From an uncultured bacterium (GTDB lineage: Bacteria > Cyanobacteriota > Vampirovibrionia > Gastranaerophilales > Gastranaerophilaceae), in assembly GCA_902462155.1 (NCBI GenBank), contig CABQAQ010000004.1, positions 1 to 64,000 of the forward strand: 64,000 nucleotides of DNA, written 5' to 3'. Positions within the stretch are counted from its first letter, which is position 1. Every line of letters starts with the position of its first letter. The position numbers were made by a program, and so were the translations under genes. A model generated the notes under the pieces. That model ran no database searches. It worked only from the letters and a program-made list of their open reading frames with translations, and was not told the DNA's origin. Of the stretch, positions 8,962-18,829 are shown piece after piece.

Positions 8962-9939
8962 ATGAATGAGATTATCTCTATTGAAAATGCACAACTTAAA
9001 TATGATATAAGTAATAATCTTTTTGATTCAAAAAAAGAATTTATATATGCTTTAAATAATTTAAGTTTAAAAATTTATAAAAATGAAATTCTAGGTCTGG
9101 TAGGTGAATCCGGTTGTGGAAAATCAACTTTAGGTAAGGCTATAATAAAACTTTTAAGACTAAATAGTGGTAAAATCCTATTTAAAAATAAAAATATTAA
9201 TTCTTTTAATAAAACTGAATTAAATGATTTTAGAAAAAAAACAGCTTTTATTTTTCAAAATCCATATGCTAGTTTAAATCCCAGAATGAATATTTTTGAT
9301 ATATTAAAAGAACCTCTTGTTATACATAAATATGGTAATTTTAAACAAATTAAAGATAAAATTGAATCTATTATTGAACTAACCGGTCTGGAAAAAAATA
9401 TGCTATACAGATATCCACATGAATTCTCAGGCGGACAACGACAAAGAATTGCTATTGCCAGATCATTGGTTCTTGATCCTGAATTTATTATTGCGGATGA
9501 ACCTGTAAGTGCTCTTGATGTCAGTATTCAAGCTCAAATCATTAATTTGCTTATTGACCTTAAAAACAAGCTTAACCTTACTATACTTTTTATTTCTCAC
9601 GATTTAAATGTAATTAAATTTATATCAAATAGAATTGCTGTAATGTATCTTGGAGAAATTGTTGAATTAGCTGATACTAAAACTTTATTTAATAATCCAA
9701 AGCATCCTTACACTAAAGCACTTTTAAGTGCTATTCCACAAATAGATACTGATCATAAATTTTATGATCAAAAATTCCAATTAAAAGGAGAATTACCTTC
9801 ACCTAAAAATCCACCTTTGGGTTGCAAATTCCATACACGCTGTCCTTTTAAACTCTCAATATGTTCAGATGTTTTACCTGATCAAATAATATTAAATGAT
9901 AATCATTTAATAAGATGTCATTTATATAAAAATTTATAA
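8962..9939 (+). CDS. Oligopeptide/dipeptide ABC transporter ATP-binding protein (OppF/DppF type)
   Basis: ATPase of a peptide importer of the Opp/Dpp family. It shows Walker A GESGCGKST, Q-loop IFQNPYASLNPRM, signature SGGQRQRIAIARSL, Walker B IIADEPVSALD and switch His (FISHDL). The C-terminal oligopeptide-transporter domain with cysteines (GCKFHTRCPF) is typical of OppF/DppF. An upstream TTG (8944) is in frame but would put residues inside the -10 box, so the ATG at 8962 is chosen. Its partner ATPase lies convergently just downstream; the permeases are not in the window and a candidate binding protein is 31 kb away. Confidence 0.9.
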   Translation: MNEIISIENAQLKYDISNNLFDSKKEFIYALNNLSLKIYKNEILGLVGESGCGKSTLGKAIIKLLRLNSGKILFKNKNINSFNKTELNDFRKKTAFIFQNPYASLNPRMNIFDILKEPLVIHKYGNFKQIKDKIESIIELTGLEKNMLYRYPHEFSGGQRQRIAIARSLVLDPEFIIADEPVSALDVSIQAQIINLLIDLKNKLNLTILFISHDLNVIKFISNRIAVMYLGEIVELADTKTLFNNPKHPYTKALLSAIPQIDTDHKFYDQKFQLKGELPSPKNPPLGCKFHTRCPFKLSICSDVLPDQIILNDNHLIRCHLYKNL

Positions 9940-9982
9940 TAAAAACAAAAAATTTTAGAGCAATTTCAAGATATTGATTTGA

Positions 9983-10936
9983 TTAATATAAAAAACAGGA
10001 AACATAAGAACCATCATTTATTTTTTTTAATTCAGGCGCTGTTTTTTTACACCTTTCAAAACAAAAATTACATCTTGATGCAAAAGGACAACCATTTATA
10101 TTCTCGTATATAGAGGGTACTTGGCCTTTAATAGTATGTAAAACTTTAGAATTAAAATCAGGTAAAGAATTTATTAATGCTTTTGTATAAGGATGCTTTG
10201 GATTATTAAATAAAGTTTTAGTATCAGATAATTCAACAATTTCTCCATAGTACATTACAGCAACTTTGTCAGCGTTTTCTGATACAATACCTAAATCGTG
10301 AGTAATTAATATTATAGAGGTATTATATTTATTTTTTATCTCTCTTAATAGCTGCATTATCTGAGCTTGTACTGTTACATCTAATGCAGTAGTAGGTTCA
10401 TCTGCAATAATTAAAGAACTTTTTGCTAAAAGAGCCATTGCAATTATAATCCTTTGCTTCATCCCTCCTGATAATTCATGTGGATAAGCATTTAATCTTT
10501 CTTCAGGATTTGGAATATGGACATCTTTTAATGTACGTATTATTTTATTATAAGATTCTTCTTTTGATATGCCTTTGTATTTTAATTTTATGACTTCTAA
10601 AATCTGATCTTTTATTCTATATAATGGATTTAATGATGTCATAGGATCTTGAGGTATTAAAAAAATTTCATTACCTCTTATTGCTTGCATTTGTTTTTCT
10701 ATTATTTTTAATAAATCAATATTATTTAGATTGATCGAACCGGATAAAATTTTTGCATTTAATGGTAATAAATTTAATATGGCTAAAGAAGTCAAAGATT
10801 TTCCACAACCTGATTCACCTACAATTGAAAAAATTTCGGACTTATGAACTTCAAATGTTATATTTTTCAATACTTTATAAAATTTATTATCAATTGTGAA
10901 TCCTAAAGATAAATTTTTTACTTCTAATAATGGCAT
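9983..10936 (-). CDS. Oligopeptide/dipeptide ABC transporter ATP-binding protein (OppD/DppD type)
   Basis: The second ATPase of a peptide importer. It has Walker A GESGCGKSLTS, Q-loop LIPQDPMTSLNP, signature LSGGMKQRIIIAMAL, Walker B IIADEPTTALD and ITHDLG. The C-terminal domain has CPFASRCNF and further cysteines, as in OppD/DppD. The two ATPases share the segment TKTLFNNPKHPYTKAL almost exactly. They are encoded tail to tail 43 bases apart, instead of in one operon as usual, and each has its own promoter-like signal. No terminator hairpin is evident in the short gap. Confidence 0.9.
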   Translation of the reverse strand: MPLLEVKNLSLGFTIDNKFYKVLKNITFEVHKSEIFSIVGESGCGKSLTSLAILNLLPLNAKILSGSINLNNIDLLKIIEKQMQAIRGNEIFLIPQDPMTSLNPLYRIKDQILEVIKLKYKGISKEESYNKIIRTLKDVHIPNPEERLNAYPHELSGGMKQRIIIAMALLAKSSLIIADEPTTALDVTVQAQIMQLLREIKNKYNTSIILITHDLGIVSENADKVAVMYYGEIVELSDTKTLFNNPKHPYTKALINSLPDFNSKVLHTIKGQVPSIYENINGCPFASRCNFCFERCKKTAPELKKINDGSYVSCFLY

Positions 10937-10943
10937 AATATAT

Positions 10944-10949
10944 ATTATA
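10944..10949 (-). promoter_or_regulatory. Candidate leaderless -10 box of the oppD-like gene
   Basis: On the minus strand TATAAT (10949-10944) is followed by 7 bases and the ATG at 10936. There is no Shine-Dalgarno. No good -35 is visible at 17 bases, so this one is weaker than the others. Confidence 0.45.
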
Positions 10950-11154
10950 ATATATTTTTTTTAATTTTAAAGCTAATTATATGGACTATATTATTTTTTT
11001 ATTGCTTTATCAATAATAATCATATTTCTAGAAATTACTTTAAAAAAATTAAAATTTATGATAGAATAAAAACAAGTTAAATAAAAAATTATATTTGTTA
11101 AAAAAAATTTTTGTAATAAAATATTAAGTGGCAAGGATAGGCAAAGGTTTTACA

Positions 11155-11907
11155 ATGAGTGAACAAGAATTAGAAAATGAACAACTGGATGATTCTAAAC
11201 AAAAAATACTAGTTGTAGATGATGAAGCTAGTATTAGAAGAATTTTAGAAACAAGATTAAATATGATTGGATATGATATTCTTACAGCAGCTGATGGTGA
11301 AGAAGCTATTACTGCTTTTAATAAATTTAATCCGGATTTAATTATTTTAGATGTTATGATGCCAAAACTTGATGGATATGGTGTTGTGCGAGAAATTAGA
11401 AGAACGTCTGATGTTCCTATTATTATTTTAACGGCTTTAGGTGATGTTTCTGAACGTATTACAGGTTTAGAATTAGGTGCTGATGATTATGTAATTAAAC
11501 CTTTTAGCCCAAAAGAATTAGAAGCTCGTGTAAAGTCTGTTCTAAGACGTACTTCTCATGGTAAAACGGCTCTTCCTATTGGAAAAGTAGCTAAAAATAT
11601 TATTACAACTGGTAATATTAAGATTGATACTGCAAGAAGACAAGTATATAAAAAAAATGAACGTATCAGACTTACCGGTATGGAATTTAGCTTACTTGAA
11701 TTGCTTGTAAATAATTCTGGTCAAGCTTATTCTAGAAATGAAATTTTACAACACGTTTGGTCTTATCCTGCAGATCATCGTATTGATACTAGAGTTGTTG
11801 ATGTTCATATCTCTAGATTAAGATCTAAACTTGAAGCTGATCCGGCTAATCCGGAATTGATTCTTACAGCACGGGGTATGGGATATATGTTCCAGAGAAT
11901 TTCTTAA
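11155..11907 (+). CDS. rpaB: OmpR-family response regulator, RpaB/Ycf27-like
   Basis: Two-component response regulator: receiver domain with KILVVDDEASIRRILETRL, phospho-acceptor Asp in LIILDVMMPKLDGYG, conserved Thr and Lys (LTALGD, VIKPFSPKELEAR), then a winged-helix DNA-binding domain (RIRLTGMEFSLLELL, DTRVVDVHISRLRSKLE, ILTARGMGYMFQRI). These segments are almost those of cyanobacterial and plastid RpaB (Ycf27). The frame opens at a GTG (11128), but the ATG at 11155 has AAAGG eight bases upstream and matches the usual N-terminus. No histidine kinase is adjacent, as is also usual for RpaB. The regulated genes in this non-photosynthetic lineage are unknown. Confidence 0.85.
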   Translation: MSEQELENEQLDDSKQKILVVDDEASIRRILETRLNMIGYDILTAADGEEAITAFNKFNPDLIILDVMMPKLDGYGVVREIRRTSDVPIIILTALGDVSERITGLELGADDYVIKPFSPKELEARVKSVLRRTSHGKTALPIGKVAKNIITTGNIKIDTARRQVYKKNERIRLTGMEFSLLELLVNNSGQAYSRNEILQHVWSYPADHRIDTRVVDVHISRLRSKLEADPANPELILTARGMGYMFQRIS

Positions 11908-11925
11908 TTTAAAAACTAAAATTTT

Positions 11926-11958
11926 AAAAAATACTCTATTTTAAATAGAGTATTTTTT
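11926..11958. terminator. Bidirectional terminator between rpaB-like gene and orphan
   Basis: A 15-bp stem (11926-11940 with 11944-11958) with a 3-base loop, A-rich on one side and T-rich on the other, sits between convergent genes whose stops are about 20 bases to either side. Confidence 0.85.
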
Positions 11959-11968
11959 TATTTATTAT

Positions 11969-12577
11969 TTAAAAATTCCAGAAATTGTCATCATTATCTT
12001 CGGATTCCAAGTTAACATTAATATTTCCAAAACGATTGTTTATTTCTTCTGGCCCTAAAGTTTCTGCCCTTAATAGTTTTGGCCTTTTAAAATTATTATC
12101 TGTTGTATTAACTGCACTGTCTTCTTGTCTTTTTTCTATAATATCAACATCATCTTCTGGTACTAGTACTACTTCTGATGAGAAAGATTCTATTTGATCT
12201 TTTGATAAATTCTTTTCATTATTATCAAAGCAAGAATTATTTATTAATGGTGCTTCGAATTTAGAGGAAGAGCCTTTTTTAAATGTATTTCTTTCTAGTA
12301 ATATATTTAATAAATTTATATTATTTTTATTGTTTTTTAGAAGATAATTCTTTTGTTCAAACAAATCTTTTGTGTCTTGGTATCTTTCATTTAGTTCCTT
12401 TAATTTTGGATTACTATCAAATCTTTGAAATGAATCTTCTTTTATCATTGATAAAGGTTTAGATAAATTTAGAGGAGATAAATATATTTTTCTGGGAGTG
12501 TATTTTTGTTGAGTATTTATTTGACATAATGGATTAAATCCAGACAATTGATTTTTTGATAATGGTGTACTATTCAT
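11969..12577 (-). CDS. Orphan Asn/Ser-rich protein
   Basis: No family recognised. This 202-residue protein has no membrane segment or signal peptide; it is polar, with a short predicted helical stretch in the middle (about residues 55-95) and an acidic C-terminal end (ESEDNDDNFWNF). AAGGAGA about 10 bases before the ATG supports the start. It lies just downstream of the helicase-nuclease gene on the same strand with a 63-base gap, so the two may be co-transcribed. Composition resembles the repeat protein at 5880-7268. It could be disordered and lineage-specific. Confidence 0.6.
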   Translation of the reverse strand: MNSTPLSKNQLSGFNPLCQINTQQKYTPRKIYLSPLNLSKPLSMIKEDSFQRFDSNPKLKELNERYQDTKDLFEQKNYLLKNNKNNINLLNILLERNTFKKGSSSKFEAPLINNSCFDNNEKNLSKDQIESFSSEVVLVPEDDVDIIEKRQEDSAVNTTDNNFKRPKLLRAETLGPEEINNRFGNINVNLESEDNDDNFWNF

Positions 12578-12640
12578 AAACTTTCTTTCTCCTTTTTTCT
12601 ATATTACAATGATAACAAAAAAAAGTTTATAAGTAAACCT

Positions 12641-15600
12641 TTACTTAATATTTTTTAATCCTTCAGATATTCTTTTTATACAAGAATTTTTACTATTTTG
12701 CCATTCTCTAAAGGTGAGATGAATTACTTTAAAACCTAGTCTATTTAATATTTTATGTTTTTTTATATCTGATACTATACTTTTTTTATTATCTTTTACT
12801 CCATCAACTTCTACGATTAATGAATTATCATTTTCATCTAAGAGAAGTAAATCGCAAGATAAATTAGCTGTTTCAAATGGTGCTTTAACTTTAAAACCAA
12901 CATTGATAAGTTCATTTGCAATAGTTTTCTCAAATTCATTTTTATATTTATTTTCTGTATATAAACTTAAATTTCCCTTCTCAGTAGTTGTAGAAATATT
13001 ACTGTTATTTTCTAAATTTAAATTTTTGTTTAAATTATTAATATGTTCATAATTTTCAACATACTCAAGGTAAGATCTTAAAAGTCCATTAGGTAAATTT
13101 TTAGGATTTTGAGATATAAAAGATATTACTTGTTTTCTCGCTCTAGTAATAGCTACATTAAATAAATTAGGTTTTTGTAGGAATACTAAACTTTGATGAA
13201 AACTATTAGGTGCTAAAGTCCAAGAAATTATAATAATATCACGCTCATCACCTTGAAATGCGTGAGCTGTTCCTATTTCGATTTTATGTTGTTTTATTAA
13301 GTTTTCTGTAAGTATTTGTGATACAGCTTTTTTTAGTCCATCAACTTGAGCTCTAAAAGGAGAAATTATTCCTATTGTAATAGGTTCAGATCCTGTTTTT
13401 TTTCTGGTTTCTTCATCATCTATTATTATAGAATATAATTTTTTTATTACTGCTTCTATTTCTACATTATTTTTACTCATCCCCCATTCTACTTTACCAT
13501 TTTCCACAATATTTAAACTTAAAATATTATCCGGTAAATGAATGCTTCTATTCATTACTTTTATTCTATTTCCATAAAACTCTTTATTTGAAAAATTTAT
13601 AATAGGTGGTAAACTTCTAAAGTGTTCATCTAATAGAACTTGTGCATTAGAGTAATAATTAGCCAGATCAAACATAGAATTTGATCTGAATCTCCACATT
13701 AATTGATATTTATCTGGGATCTCATATTGAGCTAAATATGATTGTTCTTTTGCTTTTTCTAAAAAAGAAAGATGTGGTAATTGTTTATCATCACCCACAA
13801 TCACAGCTTTTTTTGAACGGTATAATACAGGAAAACAACTAGCTATATCACACTGAGAGGCCTCATCTATTATACAAATATCAAAAAGTCCTGGCTTTAA
13901 TGGTAAAGCTTGTGATATAGCATATGTCGTTACACACCAACAAGGAAAAGTCTCTTTTAATGGTGTAAAATCTTCTTCTTCTAACAATCTACTCTGTAAA
14001 TTTTTTTTACGTTCAACTATAGCCTTTGCATGAACTTTTAACCTTCTTACTTTTTTCTCATCGCATAATAATGATTTTAATGCTTCTTGCCTTTTATTTT
14101 TTAAGATCTTTATTGCTAAATCTTTTTGTTTTTCTTTGAATGCTTCTATTTGTTTTAAAATTAAATGTAAGTTACCTTTTGAATATATTTGATTTTCTAT
14201 TTTATTTAATTCAAACTCAATTTTTGAAACATCTAACTCTTGTCTTACTTGATTTAAAAAAGCAAAATCTATACTTTCAATCCTTTTTATATTTAAAATT
14301 TTTTCTAATTTTCTTTTATTGATAAATGATGAAATTTTAGATAAAATATTACTTTTATTTAAATTACATTCACTAGAAGAAAGTATTTTTTCTATACTTT
14401 CAATTTCTTCAAAGTTAAGTATTTTATTTATATAAATTTTTTTATTTATAAATTGTAAAACCTCTTCTTTTTCTTTAAATTTTTCGTAAAAATTATTTTC
14501 AAGTTGAATAATCTGCGATGCTATTACTTCAAGTTCATTAGCTTGTTTATGCAAATTCTGCATATCTTTTATATCGACAAGAACACAGTCTTCAAAATCA
14601 GTGTTAAGATCTATTTTCCCTGATAATAACTCATTTAATCTATAGCTTAATTCTTTCTGATAATTTAATCTTCCGGCCCTTAACGACAAAAAAGGTGCAC
14701 CAAATTCATTTAATCTATCATTTACTACATCACAGGCTTTATCCATTCTTGAAGCTACAAGCACAGTTTTCCCTTTTGCCAGATAGTGTGACACTAAATT
14801 TACTATTGTTTGGGATTTCCCTGTACCGGGAGGCCCATAGACTAGAGTTAAATTATTCAATTCACTTTGTTTTATTACACTTTCTTGAGCATCACTTATA
14901 TCTAATGGTGTTGTTGTAAAAAAATTCTTTAAAACTTCATTTGAAATTGAAGCAGTATTTTTTTTATCGATTTTTTGTTCATATTCATCATTAATTATAC
15001 TTAAAGCAGTTTCTCTAAATATACCGCTTGGTTTTTCTGAGATCTGTTTTAGTTCATGCAATAATCCTGCAGTAATAGCTGGACGTTTTGTTAATATTAT
15101 AGCACTACTTGGATATAAACATATTTTATTTTTACTTATAATTCGTTTATCGGAACTTTTTATTGAATCTTCTTCTTTTATTTCCATATCCTCTTCTTCG
15201 TATATGGCATCAACATTGTTATCTTCATAAAATTTTGTATTTTTTGATAGTGTTTCACTTTTATTATTTAGATTTTTAAATAGATCGCTAGAAGATGGAA
15301 GCTTAATTTCGGAATTTTTATCAAGTACAATTTCAACATCTGGAATTATTGATTTTAAAGTCGTTATGAATATATCTAACTTCTCTTCAGTTAATGGTAA
15401 CTCCGGAACTACATCTAATAATCCAAAAAGCAAATTTTCAACTTCATCTTCATCATCATTTTTTTTCATTAATGCGGTTAAAGCTCCCGTATTTAATGAA
15501 ATTGTTTCATCTGTTAGGCTGCATACTATATTTTTTTCTTCTCGTTCAAGTTTACAAGGCATATATAATAATGGAGTTAAAAATTCTCCGGCCTTTTTAT

Positions 15601-15925
15601 TTTTCGAATTTTTACCCGTTAAAAATAAATATCCATAGATTAAATATTTATCTTTTTGACAGATCTGGGATTGTATCATTAATTCTGTAAGTTCTGATGA
15701 AGATCCATCCAGATATAAATTTTTTGGATAATTATAAAATAGATCAGAAAAATTTTCTGTATTTTCGTTTAAAAATATCCATTTATTTTCTTTATCTTGT
15801 TTAAGATTTCTGAAGGTTGAACTTTTTACTTCTTCTCTTATACAATCGTGAAGATAAAGACTTAATCTTTTGATAAAACTTTGATGAAAAGCCGAATTTA
15901 TTATTTTTGTTGCTTCTTGAAACAT
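12641..15925 (-). CDS. Superfamily 1 helicase fused to a Vsr-like endonuclease domain
   Basis: A 1094-residue protein. The helicase part has Walker A VYGPPGTGKSQT (about 363-374), Walker B CIIDEASQ (about 680), GDDKQLPHLSF, DEHFRS, GTAHAFQGDERD and NVAITRARKQV, which is the DNA2/NAM7 (SF1) set. A long helical insert lies between Walker A and B. The last 100 residues look like the small Vsr-like nuclease domain (DUF559/MTES_1575 type): an Asp in CDLLLLDE, then LIVEVDG, a basic helix and GFKVIHLTFREW. This arrangement is known from proteins implicated in DNA processing or phage defence; no partner gene is evident here. AAGG lies 8 bases before the ATG. Defence is an inference; repair is the alternative. 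Confidence 0.8.
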   Translation of the reverse strand: MFQEATKIINSAFHQSFIKRLSLYLHDCIREEVKSSTFRNLKQDKENKWIFLNENTENFSDLFYNYPKNLYLDGSSSELTELMIQSQICQKDKYLIYGYLFLTGKNSKNKKAGEFLTPLLYMPCKLEREEKNIVCSLTDETISLNTGALTALMKKNDDEDEVENLLFGLLDVVPELPLTEEKLDIFITTLKSIIPDVEIVLDKNSEIKLPSSSDLFKNLNNKSETLSKNTKFYEDNNVDAIYEEEDMEIKEEDSIKSSDKRIISKNKICLYPSSAIILTKRPAITAGLLHELKQISEKPSGIFRETALSIINDEYEQKIDKKNTASISNEVLKNFFTTTPLDISDAQESVIKQSELNNLTLVYGPPGTGKSQTIVNLVSHYLAKGKTVLVASRMDKACDVVNDRLNEFGAPFLSLRAGRLNYQKELSYRLNELLSGKIDLNTDFEDCVLVDIKDMQNLHKQANELEVIASQIIQLENNFYEKFKEKEEVLQFINKKIYINKILNFEEIESIEKILSSSECNLNKSNILSKISSFINKRKLEKILNIKRIESIDFAFLNQVRQELDVSKIEFELNKIENQIYSKGNLHLILKQIEAFKEKQKDLAIKILKNKRQEALKSLLCDEKKVRRLKVHAKAIVERKKNLQSRLLEEEDFTPLKETFPCWCVTTYAISQALPLKPGLFDICIIDEASQCDIASCFPVLYRSKKAVIVGDDKQLPHLSFLEKAKEQSYLAQYEIPDKYQLMWRFRSNSMFDLANYYSNAQVLLDEHFRSLPPIINFSNKEFYGNRIKVMNRSIHLPDNILSLNIVENGKVEWGMSKNNVEIEAVIKKLYSIIIDDEETRKKTGSEPITIGIISPFRAQVDGLKKAVSQILTENLIKQHKIEIGTAHAFQGDERDIIIISWTLAPNSFHQSLVFLQKPNLFNVAITRARKQVISFISQNPKNLPNGLLRSYLEYVENYEHINNLNKNLNLENNSNISTTTEKGNLSLYTENKYKNEFEKTIANELINVGFKVKAPFETANLSCDLLLLDENDNSLIVEVDGVKDNKKSIVSDIKKHKILNRLGFKVIHLTFREWQNSKNSCIKRISEGLKNIK

Positions 15926-16035
15926 AATAAAACCTTAAAAATAACTTTCTGGATTAGTTTAACATACTTAATTATACTACAAAGTTATCTTTAAATATTG
16001 AATTTTTATTTAATTTTCTTACAATTTTATAGAAT

Positions 16036-16287
16036 TTAATTAGTTTTTGAAAAAACATAAGTACTTATTTTACTGATTAATCCTAAGATCGTTGCTCCAA
16101 TTGCTACAAAAATATAAGGAATCGTATCTTCTTTTTTTATTTTATCTAGCTTTCTACCAAAAGATAACTCTTTTTGCGAATGTTTTATATAGTCTTGATT
16201 ATAATTATTTGTTATAGCTACTTTTTTCTTATAACTGTTTGTTTTGTAATTATTATTGTTAACTATTTTTACTGAAGAAATTTTCAT
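16036..16287 (-). CDS. Small tail-anchored orphan protein with SFG motif
   Basis: An 83-residue protein: a basic, Asn/Tyr/Lys-rich N-terminal half, the motif KELSFGRKLDK around residue 40, then a single C-terminal hydrophobic helix (IPYIFVAIGATILGLI). AAGGAG about 11 bases before the ATG supports expression. Flanking gaps of 110 and 151 bases contain nothing else obvious. The function is unknown. The SFG motif plus tail helix recurs in the larger protein at 55852-57891, suggesting a shared targeting or sorting scheme (inference). Confidence 0.6.
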   Translation of the reverse strand: MKISSVKIVNNNNYKTNSYKKKVAITNNYNQDYIKHSQKELSFGRKLDKIKKEDTIPYIFVAIGATILGLISKISTYVFSKTN

Positions 16288-16438
16288 AAAAATAAATTCT
16301 CCTTGTTATATAAAAGATTTATATAATCTAAAAGTTAGTAACTTAATGCAGAACAAAAATTTTAAATTATTTTTAATAATTATACACTTTATTATCTGTT
16401 TTTGTAAATAGTTAATTAACTATTCTTTTTATAAAATT

Positions 16439-18823
16439 TTAATAAATATCAATAACCAGAACTCCGGAACCACCTTGATTCTGCTCAGCTTGACGATATT
16501 TTGATACATAAGGCGAATCTTTAACATATTCCCAGATAGCATTCTTTAACGCTCCTGTTCCATTACCATGTATTATATACACAGGAGTTAAGTTATTTAA
16601 ACTTGCTTTATCTAGATAAATATCTAAAGTATCTAATGCCTCATTTACTCTATATCCTCTTAAATCTAAAGTATTTGATACATAATTACGCTCAAATTTA
16701 AAGGGTCCTTTTTCTATATTTTTTATATTTCTTGATTTTAAATTCTTATTCTTTATTATATATTTAGATTCAAATATTGCTAATCTATCACTTTTTACTG
16801 TTGTTGTTATCTGCCCTATCTTTACTTTTACATTATTTTGTTTATCCGGATATGATAGTAAAATAACTTCCTGATTTAAATTTTTTATTAATAATTTCTG
16901 ATTGAGTTTTACATCATCCCAACTTACATCTATGTAATTATTTGAAAGTTGAAATTCATCTTGACTAAATTGTTCCCTTGCTTCAGATTCTAGTCTGCCT
17001 AAACGAGAATATGTTCTTCTTGCTACTTTTTCCGTTTTTTCTCTGTTTAGTTCTTGACTTAACTCTTTTAGTTCTTTTCTTAATTCTTCAAATTTTGTTT
17101 GATACTTCTTCTTAAAAGATATTAAGCTTTTTTTCTTATCTTTTTTTAATGCTTCTAGTCTTTCATAATATTCTGATTTTACAGATTTTAAATCTTTCTC
17201 TATATTAATAACGTTTTTAGAGCTTTCTTCTAAAACTCTATGAGTACTTTGTAATTCTTGAATAACTTCCTCCGTCTTATTACTCTGAAAAGATATTATT
17301 TCTTTAGATCTATTTATAATTGAATCATTTAAACCTAAATTTTTTGCAATTGAAAGAGCATGACTTAATCCTGGAATATCCATCAGAAGTTTATATGTCG
17401 GACTTAAAGTGTTTATATCAAAGTCTACAGAAGCATTTTTAAAACCGGATTTTATATAAGCTAAATTTTTCAATTCTCCAAAATGTGTTGTACATATACA
17501 AAATGTATTATTTTTCTGTAAATATTCTAAAATTGAAATAGCAAGTGCAGAGCCTTGTTCAGGATCTGTTCCTGAGGCAATCTCATCTAGCAATACTAAT
17601 GTATCCTCATCAGAGTTGTTTATTATATTTACTATGTTATTCATATGTGATGAAAATGTTGATAAACTTTGAGCTATACTCTGCTCATCACCTATATCTG
17701 CCATGATTTTTTTAAAAGGATATATTTTTCCTTCTACTGCAGGTATAAATAAACCTGAGTTCATCATTAAAGTACATAAACCTATCGTCTTTAATATTAC
17801 AGTCTTACCACCTGTATTTGATCCTGTAATTATTATTATATTTTTAGACACTTCCATAAAAAAATCATTTTTTACAATATTATCACAGTAGTCTATTAAA
17901 ATAGGATTTTCCATCTCTTTTAATGAAATTATTTTTTCATCTTCAGAAATTATAGGTAAACTGAATTTGTATTTGATAGCATATCGGGCTTTTGCTAATA
18001 TAAAATCAAAAAATGCTAAATCAGATTCTAATTTTAACAAATCTTCAGAATATATTGCTATTATATTTGATAATTCTTTTAATATTCTGTAAATTTCTTT
18101 TTCAATTTGTATTTCTATTTCTCGTATTTTATTTGATAACGGAATAATTTCTTTAGGTTCAATAAAATAAGTCTGAAGACTTGAAGAAGCATCATGTACA
18201 ATCCCTATAATTTTATTTCTATTTTCAGCCTTGACTTGGAATACAATATGTCCATCTCTATATGTATAGATAGAATCTTGTAAGTATTTTGAAAATTCAG
18301 GATTATTCAAAAGAGAATTTACTTTTAATTTTAAATTTTCACGATTTTCTCTTAAACTTTGTCTTAGAGATTTTAGTTCTAAAGAGGCTGTGTCCTTAAC
18401 ATTATTAGCTTCATCAAAAATATTTTTTATTTTGTCTTCTAGTTCCGTATTAGAATATAAATTTTCTGATAACTCATATAAGGAATTATAATCTGATTTA
18501 TATTTAGATAAAAAATTATTGATATATCTTGACATAGCTAAATTAAATTTTAGTTCTGTAAATTTAATATTCTCTGGTACTTTTCCTGATTTACAATCTA
18601 GTATCATTTGAGAAATAGAATAAACTTGATTTAACGGAAAGTTTAATCCAGAGTTAATAATTTTATATGCCTGCTCAGTAAAGGATAAATGCTCTTTAAT
18701 TAGTGAAATACTTTCACAAGGCCTTAAGTTTAAACAGACTTGTTTACCCAGCTCACTTAAAGCAAAGCTTGATAATTTTTCTAAAACTTTATCATATTCT
18801 AAAATCTTAAAATATTTGTCCAT
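16439..18823 (-). CDS. mutS2: MutS2 family protein (Smr-domain ATPase)
   Basis: MutS2 acts on branched DNA or on collided ribosomes (RqcU role in Bacillus). This 794-residue protein has the MutS core/clamp, Walker A ITGSNTGGKTV (about 336), Walker B TLVLLDEIASGTDPEQG and the signature SQSLSTFSSHM (variant). A coiled-coil clamp follows at about 510-620, and a C-terminal Smr nuclease domain with LDLRGYRVNEA and HGNGTGAL. Length is typical. It is transcribed divergently from the phosphoglycerate-mutase-like gene with an 86-base gap; both have promoter boxes right against their start codons and no Shine-Dalgarno. Confidence 0.93.
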   Translation of the reverse strand: MDKYFKILEYDKVLEKLSSFALSELGKQVCLNLRPCESISLIKEHLSFTEQAYKIINSGLNFPLNQVYSISQMILDCKSGKVPENIKFTELKFNLAMSRYINNFLSKYKSDYNSLYELSENLYSNTELEDKIKNIFDEANNVKDTASLELKSLRQSLRENRENLKLKVNSLLNNPEFSKYLQDSIYTYRDGHIVFQVKAENRNKIIGIVHDASSSLQTYFIEPKEIIPLSNKIREIEIQIEKEIYRILKELSNIIAIYSEDLLKLESDLAFFDFILAKARYAIKYKFSLPIISEDEKIISLKEMENPILIDYCDNIVKNDFFMEVSKNIIIITGSNTGGKTVILKTIGLCTLMMNSGLFIPAVEGKIYPFKKIMADIGDEQSIAQSLSTFSSHMNNIVNIINNSDEDTLVLLDEIASGTDPEQGSALAISILEYLQKNNTFCICTTHFGELKNLAYIKSGFKNASVDFDINTLSPTYKLLMDIPGLSHALSIAKNLGLNDSIINRSKEIISFQSNKTEEVIQELQSTHRVLEESSKNVINIEKDLKSVKSEYYERLEALKKDKKKSLISFKKKYQTKFEELRKELKELSQELNREKTEKVARRTYSRLGRLESEAREQFSQDEFQLSNNYIDVSWDDVKLNQKLLIKNLNQEVILLSYPDKQNNVKVKIGQITTTVKSDRLAIFESKYIIKNKNLKSRNIKNIEKGPFKFERNYVSNTLDLRGYRVNEALDTLDIYLDKASLNNLTPVYIIHGNGTGALKNAIWEYVKDSPYVSKYRQAEQNQGGSGVLVIDIY

Positions 18824-18829
18824 AATATA

